Below are positions 27,701 through 39,182 of a DNA stretch of 64,000 nt, piece by piece. Position numbers and translations under genes: made by a program. Each line of letters begins with the position of its first letter. The stretch's first letter is position 1. The notes under the pieces were generated by a model. The model saw only the letters and a list, made by a program, of their open reading frames with translations, was not told where the DNA came from and did not search any database. The stretch lies in assembly GCA_003344405.1 (NCBI GenBank), contig NOWV01000055.1, positions 310,001-374,000 on the forward strand. The letters are read 5' to 3'. The stretch is from Trichoplax sp. H2. Taxonomy: Eukaryota > Placozoa > Uniplacotomia > Trichoplacea.

Positions 27701-28311
27701 GTGTATCTAAAGATGAAGTCAGAGCTTGCTATATGAAATTATTCGGTTACCAACCACTCAGTCAAACACAGAGCGGTACTTCTACTAAGCCAACGAATGG
27801 TAGTTCACGAAATTTAACACGTATAGGAAGGGATTTAAGGTCTTATCATTCAGAGAAATCTATTTCACCTAGTGTTTCAACGCAAAAAATTGCTGAAAAT
27901 ACGACTTATAAGACTAATTTAACATCCAATGATACCACCAAACGAGGTAGTGCATGTAGTAGTTTAACTGGTTCACAGTTAGAAAAAATTGAAGAAGAGA
28001 ATATTGCTAATGCAGAAGAAGCGAAGGAGGTGAAATCGAGTGCAGAGAAAGCAATATCAAGCAATGATGGTAATTCAGGTACGGTTAATATCGCTTTTGA
28101 AGCTGAATCAGCTAGCTCAAAATCCACTAATGAAGATGAAATCACTTTCGAGGGTAAAAAGAAAGAGAAAAGAGTTAGTCTTCAAATCAATGGTAAGATT
28201 GAATTCCCAGAAAAGTCAGTAGAATTGACTATTGAAGAAGTCAAGCCAGAAATTCAAATTGCAGACGCTAGTAAAGAATATGATATAACTGCCAATGATG
28301 ATAGAGTATAA
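21735..28311 (+). CDS. SEA-like/7TM class-B adhesion-type receptor 1
   Basis: Cell-surface receptor. Exons: 21735-21786 (signal peptide MASMNIKISFFIALFCL), 22215-22369, 24197-24261, 25854-26016, 26162-26331, 26625-26899, 27027-27102, 27396-28311. All phases join and give 623 residues. The ectodomain has SEA-like pieces (VTLVIKNRPYTSLY; ILHFEYYINTGFRRNGIKEI) and a Thr/Pro-rich linker. Seven helices run from about residue 180 to 421, with class-B hallmarks HFFLLSKIIWM (TM3), FCWMN, GLAWIF (TM6) and TSLQGFFLYYFYC (TM7). A 200-residue Ser/Glu/Lys-rich cytoplasmic tail follows. No Cys/Trp GPS cleavage motif is visible. The downstream paralog has two extra ectodomain exons between its equivalents of 22215-22369 and 24197-24261; I found no certain counterparts here, so exons may be missing from this model. 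Ligand unknown. Confidence 0.85.
24872..25443. mobile_element. Hairpin-ended, TA-flanked element in receptor-1 intron
   Basis: About 572 bp flanked by TA (24870-24871, 25444-25445). The left end pairs TTGTCAC with GTGACAA. The right end pairs CACGGTA with TACCGTG and, reverse-complemented, starts CTTGTCACGG, close to the CTTGTTACGG of the 948-bp element. An internal hairpin has CTGCCGA / TTCGGCAG arms. No transposase frame. Sits in the intron between 24261 and 25854. Confidence 0.65.
27185..27372. repeat. Diverged tandem duplication, about 98-bp unit x2, in intron
   Basis: Both copies contain cttat-ctttataaat-act, ccat/cgat...attattagatt-tactg and gc-gattgat/gctgatgg landmarks. It occupies much of the intron between 27102 and 27396 of receptor 1. 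Confidence 0.7.
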
Positions 28312-31300
28312 GCAAACATTAACTTTTATTTCAGCTCTGCAATTATCTACTATACAAGTTTGTTAGAACTAATCAAGTCATGGTCAATCCATGGCATTGA
28401 TTTAATGATCATCGTTGCAGTCATAGAACGCCTTTGTATTTGTAAATTGCTTCATAATTCTAATTTTATCGTGTTCATCTCGGTATGTTAAGACAAGAGT
28501 GGTTTTATTAATTTCATTCATCATTACTATATTATTACAATCGAATAATAAAATTGACTTATTGGATCGATATACTTGCCATTATAACAGCAGTCTAAAG
28601 CCAGAGGTATAGAATTCATTTGATTTTCATTTCACTACTGTGACTGCATTCTTGTAGCTTAAAGATAGAAACAGTCTGATTCGATTCAACTATCGATTGT
28701 TATATCGGCAACTAAATATCAATAACTTACCTGATCTATTGCTATTGCCGCAGTTTTTCAATTTAATGGTAAAGGTAAAGTTATAATCGGCTTATTCTTG
28801 CTATCATTACTCTAACTTTTCAATAGATTGATAGTGGTAAATTTATTATGCGATTGCATTTCCCGTTATCATTGTATTCTACTGTATCGGTAGAGGCAAT
28901 ATCTACTGTGCTTGATCAAATTCCCATTTCAGTAATATTGAATTAAAATAGTATAACTTGAATGGTTCTTAATTATGTTATTATGCTACTGCAATTAAAG
29001 GCTAAATAACTAATAAAACCAATTGAATGGCTACTTTTGGCAATCTCGATTCAATTACAATTGATTTGATCTATCTATGTCATAAAAAACTATAATGTAA
29101 TAGGTGTGCAAATTCTTCAATTGGATTATATTATTATCGTAAAACTTTTATCTGTTAGCTTTAAACTGTGTGTTAAGGTAGTTTCTGAAACTTGGTTCCA
29201 TGCCACAATCACGGTTTCAATTTTATTTTATTTTCCGGTTGTTAATAACTTTGCTTTCAATCATTTGGCGTTTGTAATTTTAAGAATATAAATGAGGTGT
29301 GATTTAGATTACTACTCATAGGCATAAAATTTTATGATTCGTTCTCTTTATCGAGACTATTCTCTGAAGCTAATCAATATTCTAAGTATATAGATCATCT
29401 GCAATAGAAAATAGCAGCTCTTGTTTTTAAAACAGCTATCAACTTATTTGTTGTTATGATTGATAATATCTTCTACAATTTTATTCATTCACCATATGAT
29501 AATGTGGTCAACGTTATTCTTTCATTTTTTCTTATTCCATAAGGTTGAAGTTATTGTGATTTCAGCTATTATCGACTATTAACGATTATCAAATTCATTT
29601 TTTCTGTTATTTCTTTCAGTAAATTGAAAGTTAAAAATAAAATTAATTTAATGGCGTAAAAGACTTTAGGTAGTAAACCGATCCTTTACTAATATGTTAG
29701 TCCTTTCTTGGATTTGATTAGCGCACTCGTGTATGAGACATGGAAATAGAATTTAAGCTTAACGCATGATGTAAAAAAGTGAGCTCATTAATTTATTGCT
29801 TACGTATAGGGAGATCAACGATCTATATTGTATCTACTGTAAGACTTGAGCAAATAGTTTGTAGTTATCACGAGGTATTAATCTTGATAAATTATCTCAA
29901 GATTAAAATGAGGACCCAAAGTACTCTACTTAGATTTATTGTCACTAGACTATATACTTAAAACGTAAGTAGCCACAAATTCATACGTTATCATTATTTA
30001 CTAATATGGTATCTCTTAATATATTCTGAGTATTTTCGTGATAGTAGATTAAGGTATGGAAAATAGCACGCCAGGTCATAGCCTGTGGGTAATCTATTTT
30101 ATTTTACTGTCAGTACTGTTTATACTCTCATTTATGAATGGACAAGAAACTCATTTCATGAGAAACTGTAAATGGAATAATAGCCGTCATAATTTCAAAA
30201 TTTGTAATTGTTCTCGCGATGGTATTTAGTACTTGTGTAATGACTAACATTACTATTAATTGTCAGGGTTTTAGATGTAGTTTTATACAGTATAATTATC
30301 TTACATTAACAATTTGCGCTTGAGTAGGACTTCTTTAAAATAGACAGTATTTAAGGTCATGTAACTTAAATAAAGAAGAGATAAGGAGATCGAAGAGATT
30401 TGTAATTATTTATTACACGTATATGATTAGTTTTGATCTTGTTAGTCGTTGGTAACATATCGGCTTTGGTTTAGTTTCGCGTTGGTAACTTCTCGTTCTC
30501 TCCTCACGAAATAAATTGATTATACTGACGGATCTACAAGTTTGGTCATTATTAATTACTCTATATCAACAATAATAATCAAACGCGAGAGAAAACCTTT
30601 TTGTAACTGCGGCAATTTACGAGACCAAGGAAAACTTGATAGGAGGATTTGCTATAAATCATCTTGAATAAGAATCAATCAATAATACATTAACGATAAA
30701 ATCGAGGAGAATAGCACAGAAATCCAAGCTAAATTTATTGGCCTCAATAATAATTCTGAGAACTTAATTTGATTTTGATAATTGCAACAATTTGGGATAC
30801 CTAGGAAAACTCTGCAACAGAATAGTCGGTATAAATTATCTATAAATAAAAGCCAGTTCATACACTAATTTATTCAGTCGAGATAAGTAATATCATAGAA
30901 ATCCCATCTTAATCCACTGATTACCCATTATTCTTGATATTGAAAGTAGATGTCATAATGTAGGATTAAATTAGATAGAAACTTGTCTTCAATTGCTTAT
31001 TTTCTTAACCTTAATTTCCTTTGTGGACTATCTTGACTTTGATGTTATTAAGAAGAGTTTATGGTAATTAAGCATCACCGATTTCTATTCATTTATTTTC
31101 CTTAAGATCCATGTAACAATGCAAATTCCTTTCAGGACATTTAATCATTTTCCACTGAATGGCTTTCGGATATCAATACTTGATAATAAATAAAATCAGT
31201 TTATTGTCTACCCTACTTCAATGGCTATACATAATTTTTATATGCTTAACGAATTTTCACTCCGTCGACACTACTGCACTATCAAAAAGTAAAGAATTCC

Positions 31301-31915
31301 GAGATTGATATCTATTCATCGAAATGCTAAAAGTGTTGTTTAAGATTACTCTTTGATGTTTTATTGCTTAGAAGGAATAAAGCAACAAATTATGATTTCT
31401 ATTTCTTTCTTGTATGACCATTGCTCAGTTCTATCTGTAATTACTCATCGCGGCAATGAGAGATTGAATTGATTTTTACTGCAGGAAATAAGCCCTTGAA
31501 AGCTTCAATTACATAATGAACTGATCAATAATCGAATTATTCTTACCTTGAAATCAGACGGTAAATAAAAACTATTTAGGGAATAAATGGTAAGATATGA
31601 CATTCTTTCTTCTAATCTAATTAGAGCTATCTTGATAACATTCTTAATATTGTTAAATACCTCAATATTTATTTATTAAGTCATTTGAAAGGCCGTAGAT
31701 ATCTGATAGCTATTATGCGCATGAAGATTGTATTATCAATCTACATCATTTTGTTCCTTTTGCTTATTAAAATAAATCCTTTCAATTAATACCAACATTG
31801 ATAGATAAATATCTTAAAAAATTCTGATATTTTTATCATTTTCAACAAATTCAATTCAATTGTAAAACTTGTTTATACTTCTATACAAATACGAAAAATC
31901 GCTCTATCTAGCAAG
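28312..31915. other. Spacer between the two receptor genes
   Basis: No convincing exon. AATAAA near 28546 could serve as a polyadenylation signal for receptor 1. Short open frames at 29106-29291 and 29779-29961 show nothing recognisable. A diverged duplication lies at 30601-30930. Confidence 0.5.
30601..30930. repeat. Diverged tandem duplication, about 175-bp unit x2
   Basis: Shared landmarks in order: ttg-taa-tgc-gcaattt, gg-aaaact, ataaat-atct, gagataa/gataaaatcgag, agcacagaaatcc / tcatagaaatccc. Copies are strongly diverged. Confidence 0.6.
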
Positions 31916-34900
31916 ATGTGTTTAAAACTTTATCTTCTGTTAGCAATTGCTATCAGTCATCTCGGTAAGTTTTTTACTAGCCAAGATTAATTCTACTCTA
32001 TATATATATTTTAGAAGTTAGAAGTTATAAATTCCAGTCTCGCGCCATACTTGGCCTACTTTTACTACCATATGTCATTGTGGTAAAGGATTTCCATAAC
32101 TTTTAATTCTTGTTAAACAATTTTTAACATATCAGGTGTACAGTGATATAACTTATGCTGTACACGTATATCAATATACTGATAGATCATTAGTTCTCCT
32201 TTAATTAAATTGATTTGTATTTGTCCGTAGATTTATGTATTGGCAAGTACTGTAATGATGATGATGTGAAAGGGTGCGGTTATGTCTTGATGCAGTTGTA
32301 TATAATTAATCGACCATACCTTCCTAGCTACCGAGATGAATATCATAAATCTTCGGTCTTATTTCAATCTGAATTACAAAATAGCGTAAGTGCTGTGGTT
32401 TTAAGTGATTAGTAAGAATTAGCAACAATAATTATAATTATTAATGATAGGGATGTTATTTTTACTATATTAAAAATTAGATTCTTGAAGAGTTCTCTAG
32501 TGTTGGCTGGAATTTTACCGATGTCGATATCATTGAAATTGGGTATGAATTTTTCGTATGTAATACTTTTCTTTAACATCATCTCTTTAATTTATGGTGA
32601 TTACTATTTATGTAAATAATTCTTGTACTCGATTTATGAATAGAAATTTATGAGATTAGGGTATCTAGGCTCCACATATCTTAGAGCGTTTTGTTGGTCG
32701 ATTGATAATGATCAGTAATTGAAATAAATCTAAGTTGTACCATAAGTTGAATTTAAAAGTTCGCTACGGTAGATAATATAAAATAGCAATATGTTAACAT
32801 TTGAAGCGCCTAACATATCTAATGATTACTTTCAGAGCCCATGAAAAAATGGTAGCATTTATTCTTTTACGGTTACGTCTAAAGTAATGACCGACAGTAA
32901 ATCTGTTCAGTTAGAACTGAAACTTTGGGTCATATTAATCTCCACTTGCTTCTAGTCAGTTTTCTGTATGCCTTTACGTGAACTCTTGAGTGTATTTTTC
33001 GATTTTTTATTAGTTTCGATAGTTGGTGAAATATCTTGGCCATATGAACAAGATTGCTTATGCTTAAACACCAATGTATTAGAGTTTGTTAAACATGATG
33101 TTTATTTTCGCTTCATTATCATTCAGTATTATACATCAATGCATTAATTTCTTTTATCATGGTAAAAAATTAATTATACTAGCGGGTCTCGTATTCACCC
33201 AAATCGTTGTTCTTAACTTCGCATTAGATTTCGTTGATTGCTGACTGTTAGTCTTACGCGTATTAATAAGAGCAGCTTTTTAAATCTCGAGCTAGTATAG
33301 ATCGATCAAAATCATTCTTAAATTTACAAACATTATCAGAAACAGCCGTATCAGATATATATCTGAGCTGTATTTGGCCTTAATATTTCTATTTTATATC
33401 ACTTAATTCGATTATGATTTTTTATAGTTATAATCATCATTAAGGCTGTTTTTCTAGCTATCGTAGATAATTTGTATCAAGTTTATTAAATTGCTATTAC
33501 AAATGTGAAAGGGCTTGTTTTAATATCGCTCAATATCAATGTAAGAAAAGTACAATATTTTGGTGTCAAATATAAACTAAAATCTTATAGAAAGGATTCT
33601 ATGGCTCTATTAGGAGATATCTCTGATAAATCTTGTTGTCAAGAATATAAAGTATTAGGTTTAAATAGGTTATTTTTTTCTAGCAAAATAAGAAATTACG
33701 ATATGTAGTTTATCTTTCTTGAAATGAAGTGAAAGTTGCTTATTCTTACTAGCATATAGTACCGTGCATACTCGTATATCCGGTAATGAGTATTAAAAGC
33801 GTCCCAAATAGTTTATTAACAATAATATTCATAAAATACATATTTGATTTTTTAACATTAATAATGTTAAGAGTACAATTATTATTCTGTTTCTTGCGTG
33901 TGAGGTACTACTTTATCATAAATACTACAATAAGAGAAAATAATAATTGAAAGAAGGCATTAGAGGATATCTGATATTAATTCGATCGGCAATCTATTCA
34001 CTGCATTCTCTGCCATGTAGACAATAATAGAAATGATATCGGATATGGACTATAAATATTTTGATATTGTTTATATTCCACAGAATGTGCTAACGCGTTA
34101 GAGATTAATAATAAATAGTACTAATATTAACTCTGTTTTGGATTAAAATAGTCCCGCGATATATTGTGACTCAGCGACAGCCCCGCCAGTCCGGAAAATG
34201 GCCTCTTCTACTGCATCTTGCAGGTAAGACTTAATTTAGAGTTTAAAAATTGACATATCTCTACGTGATTGCAATCTATTCATATCTTGCAAATAACAGT
34301 AGACTTTAAATAATTTTTAAATTTTTTGACAGCGTTCTTGTGATGTAAATGCATTATTAGTAAGATAATTGTCCCATACTTGTCAAATGTCATTATCTAC
34401 CGCACCAATTTAACTGCAGTTCGGTCTTATAAGCTGTCAAGGAAATTTCTTTTTCATCTGGGTCTAAATGGGTTAAAATAATTATTGTTTTTCCTGAAAA
34501 ATCATAAGAAAGTAACTTCAAAATAGCAAACTACCGTAAATGAAATTTATATATGCTTTAATTCAATCATTTCATTGATGCTATTAGGAAATATTCGGAA
34601 AATGAGAGTAAAAATTTATCAAAAATTTTTATTTAATTACAAAGGCGTATTATAGAAGACAGTATGTATTACTGTTTCTTGACTAATAGAAAAAGAGAAG
34701 TAGGCGATTAGTTTCCAATACGATGATGTAAATTCCGGCAGTATGGAAATTGATAGTGTGTGAATCCAAAATGCAACTTCTTTAATGTCATTAATAAATA
34801 AAGTACTAGAATAAGCAAGTGATTCAAATCTGTCTTCTCCATAACAAGAATTAGCATAAACTAAATACATGTTTCAAAAACTGGAGGAGATAATGTTATA

Positions 34901-37900
34901 AGAAATTTAAACCTATTACCATTGCTATCAATGGAAAATGACTTGTAAATAATAAATAGGCTACTAAATAGATTACAAAGATTAGAGAATTCTTGAACAG
35001 AACTATTTTGGCAAGGAAATGGACACTGACGAGCATTGAGCGTAAAACGTTTCACTTTTTCATAGGAATTTCATCCGTACAAAAGTAGAATTGTATTTCC
35101 AGCTGTTAGTAAGTGAATGTAATGAAACAATTAACGATATTTGGAAGCAAGTTATTAGCAAAGGTTATATTGGTCAACTGCAACTGGATATTGTGGATAC
35201 TACTGGATTGGTATGCTAGATTGGTTCTATACATGTTCTTGTCTGTAATGTAAATTGTTAGTGATTTTGTCATGCTTGTCTGTTAATTTACAAAAGGGTT
35301 GCTTTAAGAATAGAATATGTATGATTCTAAATGCAGTACCAGAGGTTTAGATAAGCCTTCATGGATATCACTAATTGAGAGTTTTAAATGATGAAGCAGC
35401 AACTTTAAATTATTTTGGTAAATATGGTCAAATTGTTGTTGTGATCATAAAGTAAAATATAGCATTTACACTTTAGTGGTGACGTAGTAAGTTACTGCAG
35501 TTAGTTTTTCGGCTTAGAATTACTACTTTTATGTAGTATAATTGCCACAACTACTCTTGCGACACAAGAAAACAACACAGTACTTATAATAAACTTTACG
35601 TTAATCCGCAGAACTACTTCCCTAGCCTACGGTATAGTAACTGGAATCCTTACGAAGTACTAACTCGCTCAACATACTATACGATATAAAACTATCACAC
35701 AACTTAGCCTTAAGCTGAAAATCCTTTTTATTGAACACAGTCCTTCTTCTATACTCTTTCAGTAGCTATAAACATATTTACTTTGATACCAACATATTTC
35801 AATAACAAACATGTTATTACGATTGAATTATCAAATACGGACATTCGAGGTAATAAACAATTTCATACGTAAATCTACTTCGACTGTAAGCCCTGTCAAG
35901 CTCCTATGTTCTCGATACTTACTTGTAAGATATTACTATATCATCGTAATATCTTAATAACTTAGGGTACTACTAAGAGTAACAATTCATAAAGTAGTAG
36001 TTCATACTTCTAAAAAGTTCAAAACAAAATGTTATCATAAACTACATTTCTATATCTAAGTTATTTTGATGACTGTGACAATAGTTTACAAACTTTAAGA
36101 CTTCCTTAATTCATTTTAAAATAGAAAGCGAATACTATAGCTACTTTTTCTGTAATACTACGAGTATTGCTGATAGCAAGCAATCCTAATAATTTGCTGA
36201 ATTCTATAGCTTATACAAGTACAGAACGAATAATGCTAAGGCAAAATTACAGTAGTAGGTCTAAATCTACTCATATCTTCTATTCAAGCGGTATTTATAC
36301 AGTATAATGATAACATCAGATCGATTGAATCTGTGCAGCTTTTACAATTATTATTATTACGTTCATTTATTAATTATTGGAAAACAATTAAAAGGCGATT
36401 AATAAATCTTACGTATGGCTGATTTATACACCTTATAAAATACTCTTAACGTAGTTGACGAAGAATTTGCTTAATAAATGACTCTTTTATCCTTTTTTAG
36501 AGAATTTTATTAATTTGATATTTATACTGAAACGTTAATAATGCCAAATAGAGCTAAATTATTACCATAGTAAACTTTATAACGGACTAAATTTTGGAAA
36601 AATGAATAGTATGCTAGAGTACTGATATTTAATCTATTTATCATGCATGATTCACTGGTTATTTCCATTTAGATTACGTGGATAAATTATCCAACATCAT
36701 TTCCGACAACACTGTCGACAGAGATGAACATAATTGCCACTTGGAGCACTAACATTACTGCAGAATCGGTTCTCTATCCTTTGTTACTTAGATCAGCAGA
36801 ACAATTTGGAAATGGCTTTTCTCTAGCTGGTTCATTACTAATAATGTTTATCATTGTGATCTGCAGGTAAATTCCTGGTAATAAAGCATACTATACGATA
36901 AACCTTTGCGGTTTCACAAAATCTTTTCTTTGTAGAAAAATTATATATTCAATCTTGCCCTTTGACACTATTAAAGTCGTAATTCACTTAGAATGTTATA
37001 CAATATGTATGCAGAAAATGGACATATTAATATTTAACCTAGATTTTTACTAACATAGCTGGGTAACTATCCAATAGTTATTATTAAGTATTATCCTAGT
37101 AAGATATAACAAAACTGACCGAGATTTTAGCATGATTTTCTTTTTAGATTGTATGGTTGCTATATATTTATTATTTCTATTTCTATTTCTTGGGTTTGAT
37201 CTACACTGGAATATTAGAAAATTACGAAAAAGAAAAAGCAACTTAATTATATGCTTATTAAGTTTTAGCCAATTGATTACCAATGCCTTAATATTACTCG
37301 ATGGAAGGGCGAAACTTAGCAGCACAATTTGTCGCACTATAGCTATCCTTATCCATTTCTTTCTGATGTCGAAAATATTATGGGTTGCTATTTTGGCTTT
37401 GCATTTTTATCTCGAATTAATTTATACTTCTATCAATGTCTTCATAACGGCTAAATTGGTACTAGTAGGAATAGGTTAGCGACTCATTACCCTAACGAAG
37501 TAATTTCGATACATATCCTAATCTAGTGTTCGCTATTCGGATTAATTTTTATCAGCTATACCAGGTGTCATTGTCGCTATTTGTATGACTGTCAATAATA
37601 TTAACGTTTACCATCTTCAATCTGATGGGCGGTAAGTAATTTCCATCTCTAAGAATGATAGTTAGATGCTAGTGGTATAAGTATGCTCATTAATTTATGA
37701 TAGTTATGAGAAAAGTTATAACTATACTTGGATGTAAAATAATATAAATTTATACTAATTTCTTTAAAAATATCTAATTTAAATCATGTCATTATAATCA
37801 TAGTTGTTGGATGAAGGAAAGTTTTTCAAAAGACTTTTTTCTGTACCCAATGTTTGGAGTTATTGCTGCCACTTTCATAGCATTTATTCTGATCATAATG

Positions 37901-38122
37901 AAAATTCGCTGTTTCAATGAGCGACGTTTTATTCCTATTTCTACCGCCAGATTGTTCGTACTGGTGGGAGCGGTAGTTATTCTAGGACTATCGTGGCTAT
38001 TTTCAAATTTGACTTTTATGACAATATCTGCCTCGAGGGATATTATTCAAGTTATATTTGTAGCCTTTACTTCAATTCAAGGCCTAATAATGTGCTATTT
38101 TTACTCTATTACTTATTTCTAA
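31916..38122 (+). CDS. SEA-like/7TM class-B adhesion-type receptor 2
   Basis: Tandem paralog of receptor 1. Exons: 31916-31964 (signal peptide MCLKLYLLLAIAISH), 32231-32385, 32481-32542, 33546-33668, 34152-34223, 35066-35210, 36673-36866, 37218-37474, 37556-37631, 37804-38122. Phases close to 483 residues. Exons 2 (155 bp) and 9 (76 bp) have exactly the lengths of their receptor-1 counterparts. The ectodomain reads as SEA-like (LYIINRPYLPSYRDEY; EEFSSVGWNFTDVDIIEIG; YFGVKYKLKSYRKDS), then a second SEA-like half (VELYFQLLVSECNETINDIW). The 7TM domain has FFLMSKILWV, CWMKE, GLSWLF and TSIQGLIMCYFY. The protein stops right after TM7 (SITYF-stop), with no cytoplasmic tail. No GPS motif is seen. 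The donor of exon 4 (gttatt) is weak, chosen because it keeps phase. Confidence 0.85.
35541..36081. mobile_element. TA-flanked element in receptor-2 intron
   Basis: About 541 bp with TA on both sides (35539-35540, 36082-36083). The left end reads TTGCCACAACTACTCTTGC then GACA, alignable with the left end of the element in receptor 1 (TTGTCACAAACCAACTTCG then TGACA). The right end, reverse-complemented, starts TTGTCACAG. No coding frame. It is the most diverged of the four copies. Confidence 0.5.
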
Positions 38123-39182
38123 ATCACTAAAATTTGTCAGCATTCTTGTAAATTTCATATTTAATAGGATGCTAATTTGGAGAGTTATTGATAGATCTGA
38201 TATACTGTTATAGCTAAATTAAAAGACGTTAATACAGTTTTCATGTTGTAATTGTATTTATTTCATTTTCGGCTGAGAGAGAAATGATAACCATATATTC
38301 ATCTGGAACATTCTACTACTTATAAGTATGAGATGCTTCTTTAACGATAATGCAGAAAATTGTTTCACACTTTTTTTATGCGGCCTGCATTCGCTTCAAT
38401 TATATTATACACATGCTTAATTATCAGGAGTCTAATGAAAGTGAATCTGTATTGGGAGATTTTAAATTTCTTGTGAATATAGACGTATCTGTCTAACGTT
38501 TTTCTGTGGATAGAACGGATAGTAACGAGTTCTCTGCATCCAGTGTCGGAAATAAATTACAATTTTAAAGTAAACTTCTGATGTTATTGTGGTAATGATA
38601 TGCTAACATTAAATACGGCATAAATTGGCAGCATACGGCCGTATGCTAGATGCACAGCCAAAAATCGATGTAGGGGAATATTCAACATACATGAAATATT
38701 TTACTGGGAGACGTCTGGCTGTATGTATTATAAAATAGTTCAATAATACGCTGGAATTCTAGTTACGGTAACTGGTTTGAATTTACGTCATCATCTAAAC
38801 TAAATTGTCTTGCATTCACAACGCAAAGCTATATAAACGTTAACATAGAACAAAAACAGATTGTTTTAAAGGTGATTATTCCAGATTTTATTTCGTAACT
38901 TGTCTAGTACCTGCTCTTAAATGATTACGATAGCATTTGTGCTCATGGCAACACATAATCAAAATACAAGTGGAAGAATTACACTATTAGCCCACTTCTA
39001 TACTTTTTTTTAGACCTATATAGCATTTATCTACTAATAATGAGGGAATTATGACAAAGCTAGTTTATGTGGTAAGGATCGAAAAGGATGGATGCCGATT
39101 ATAATTATGATTTTTATAGGAATATGATCACGGAGGTATAGTTTAATTAATGTTGATCATCACAATGGCGCATATGCGTCAT
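38123..39182. other. Intergenic space between convergent receptor 2 and trehalase
   Basis: Holds the 3' ends of two genes transcribed toward each other. No exon is recognised; contains an 18-bp perfect palindrome. Confidence 0.5.
38630..38647. repeat. 18-bp perfect palindrome
   Basis: AGCATACGGCCGTATGCT is its own reverse complement. GC-rich core in AT-rich intergenic DNA; function unknown. Confidence 0.9.
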
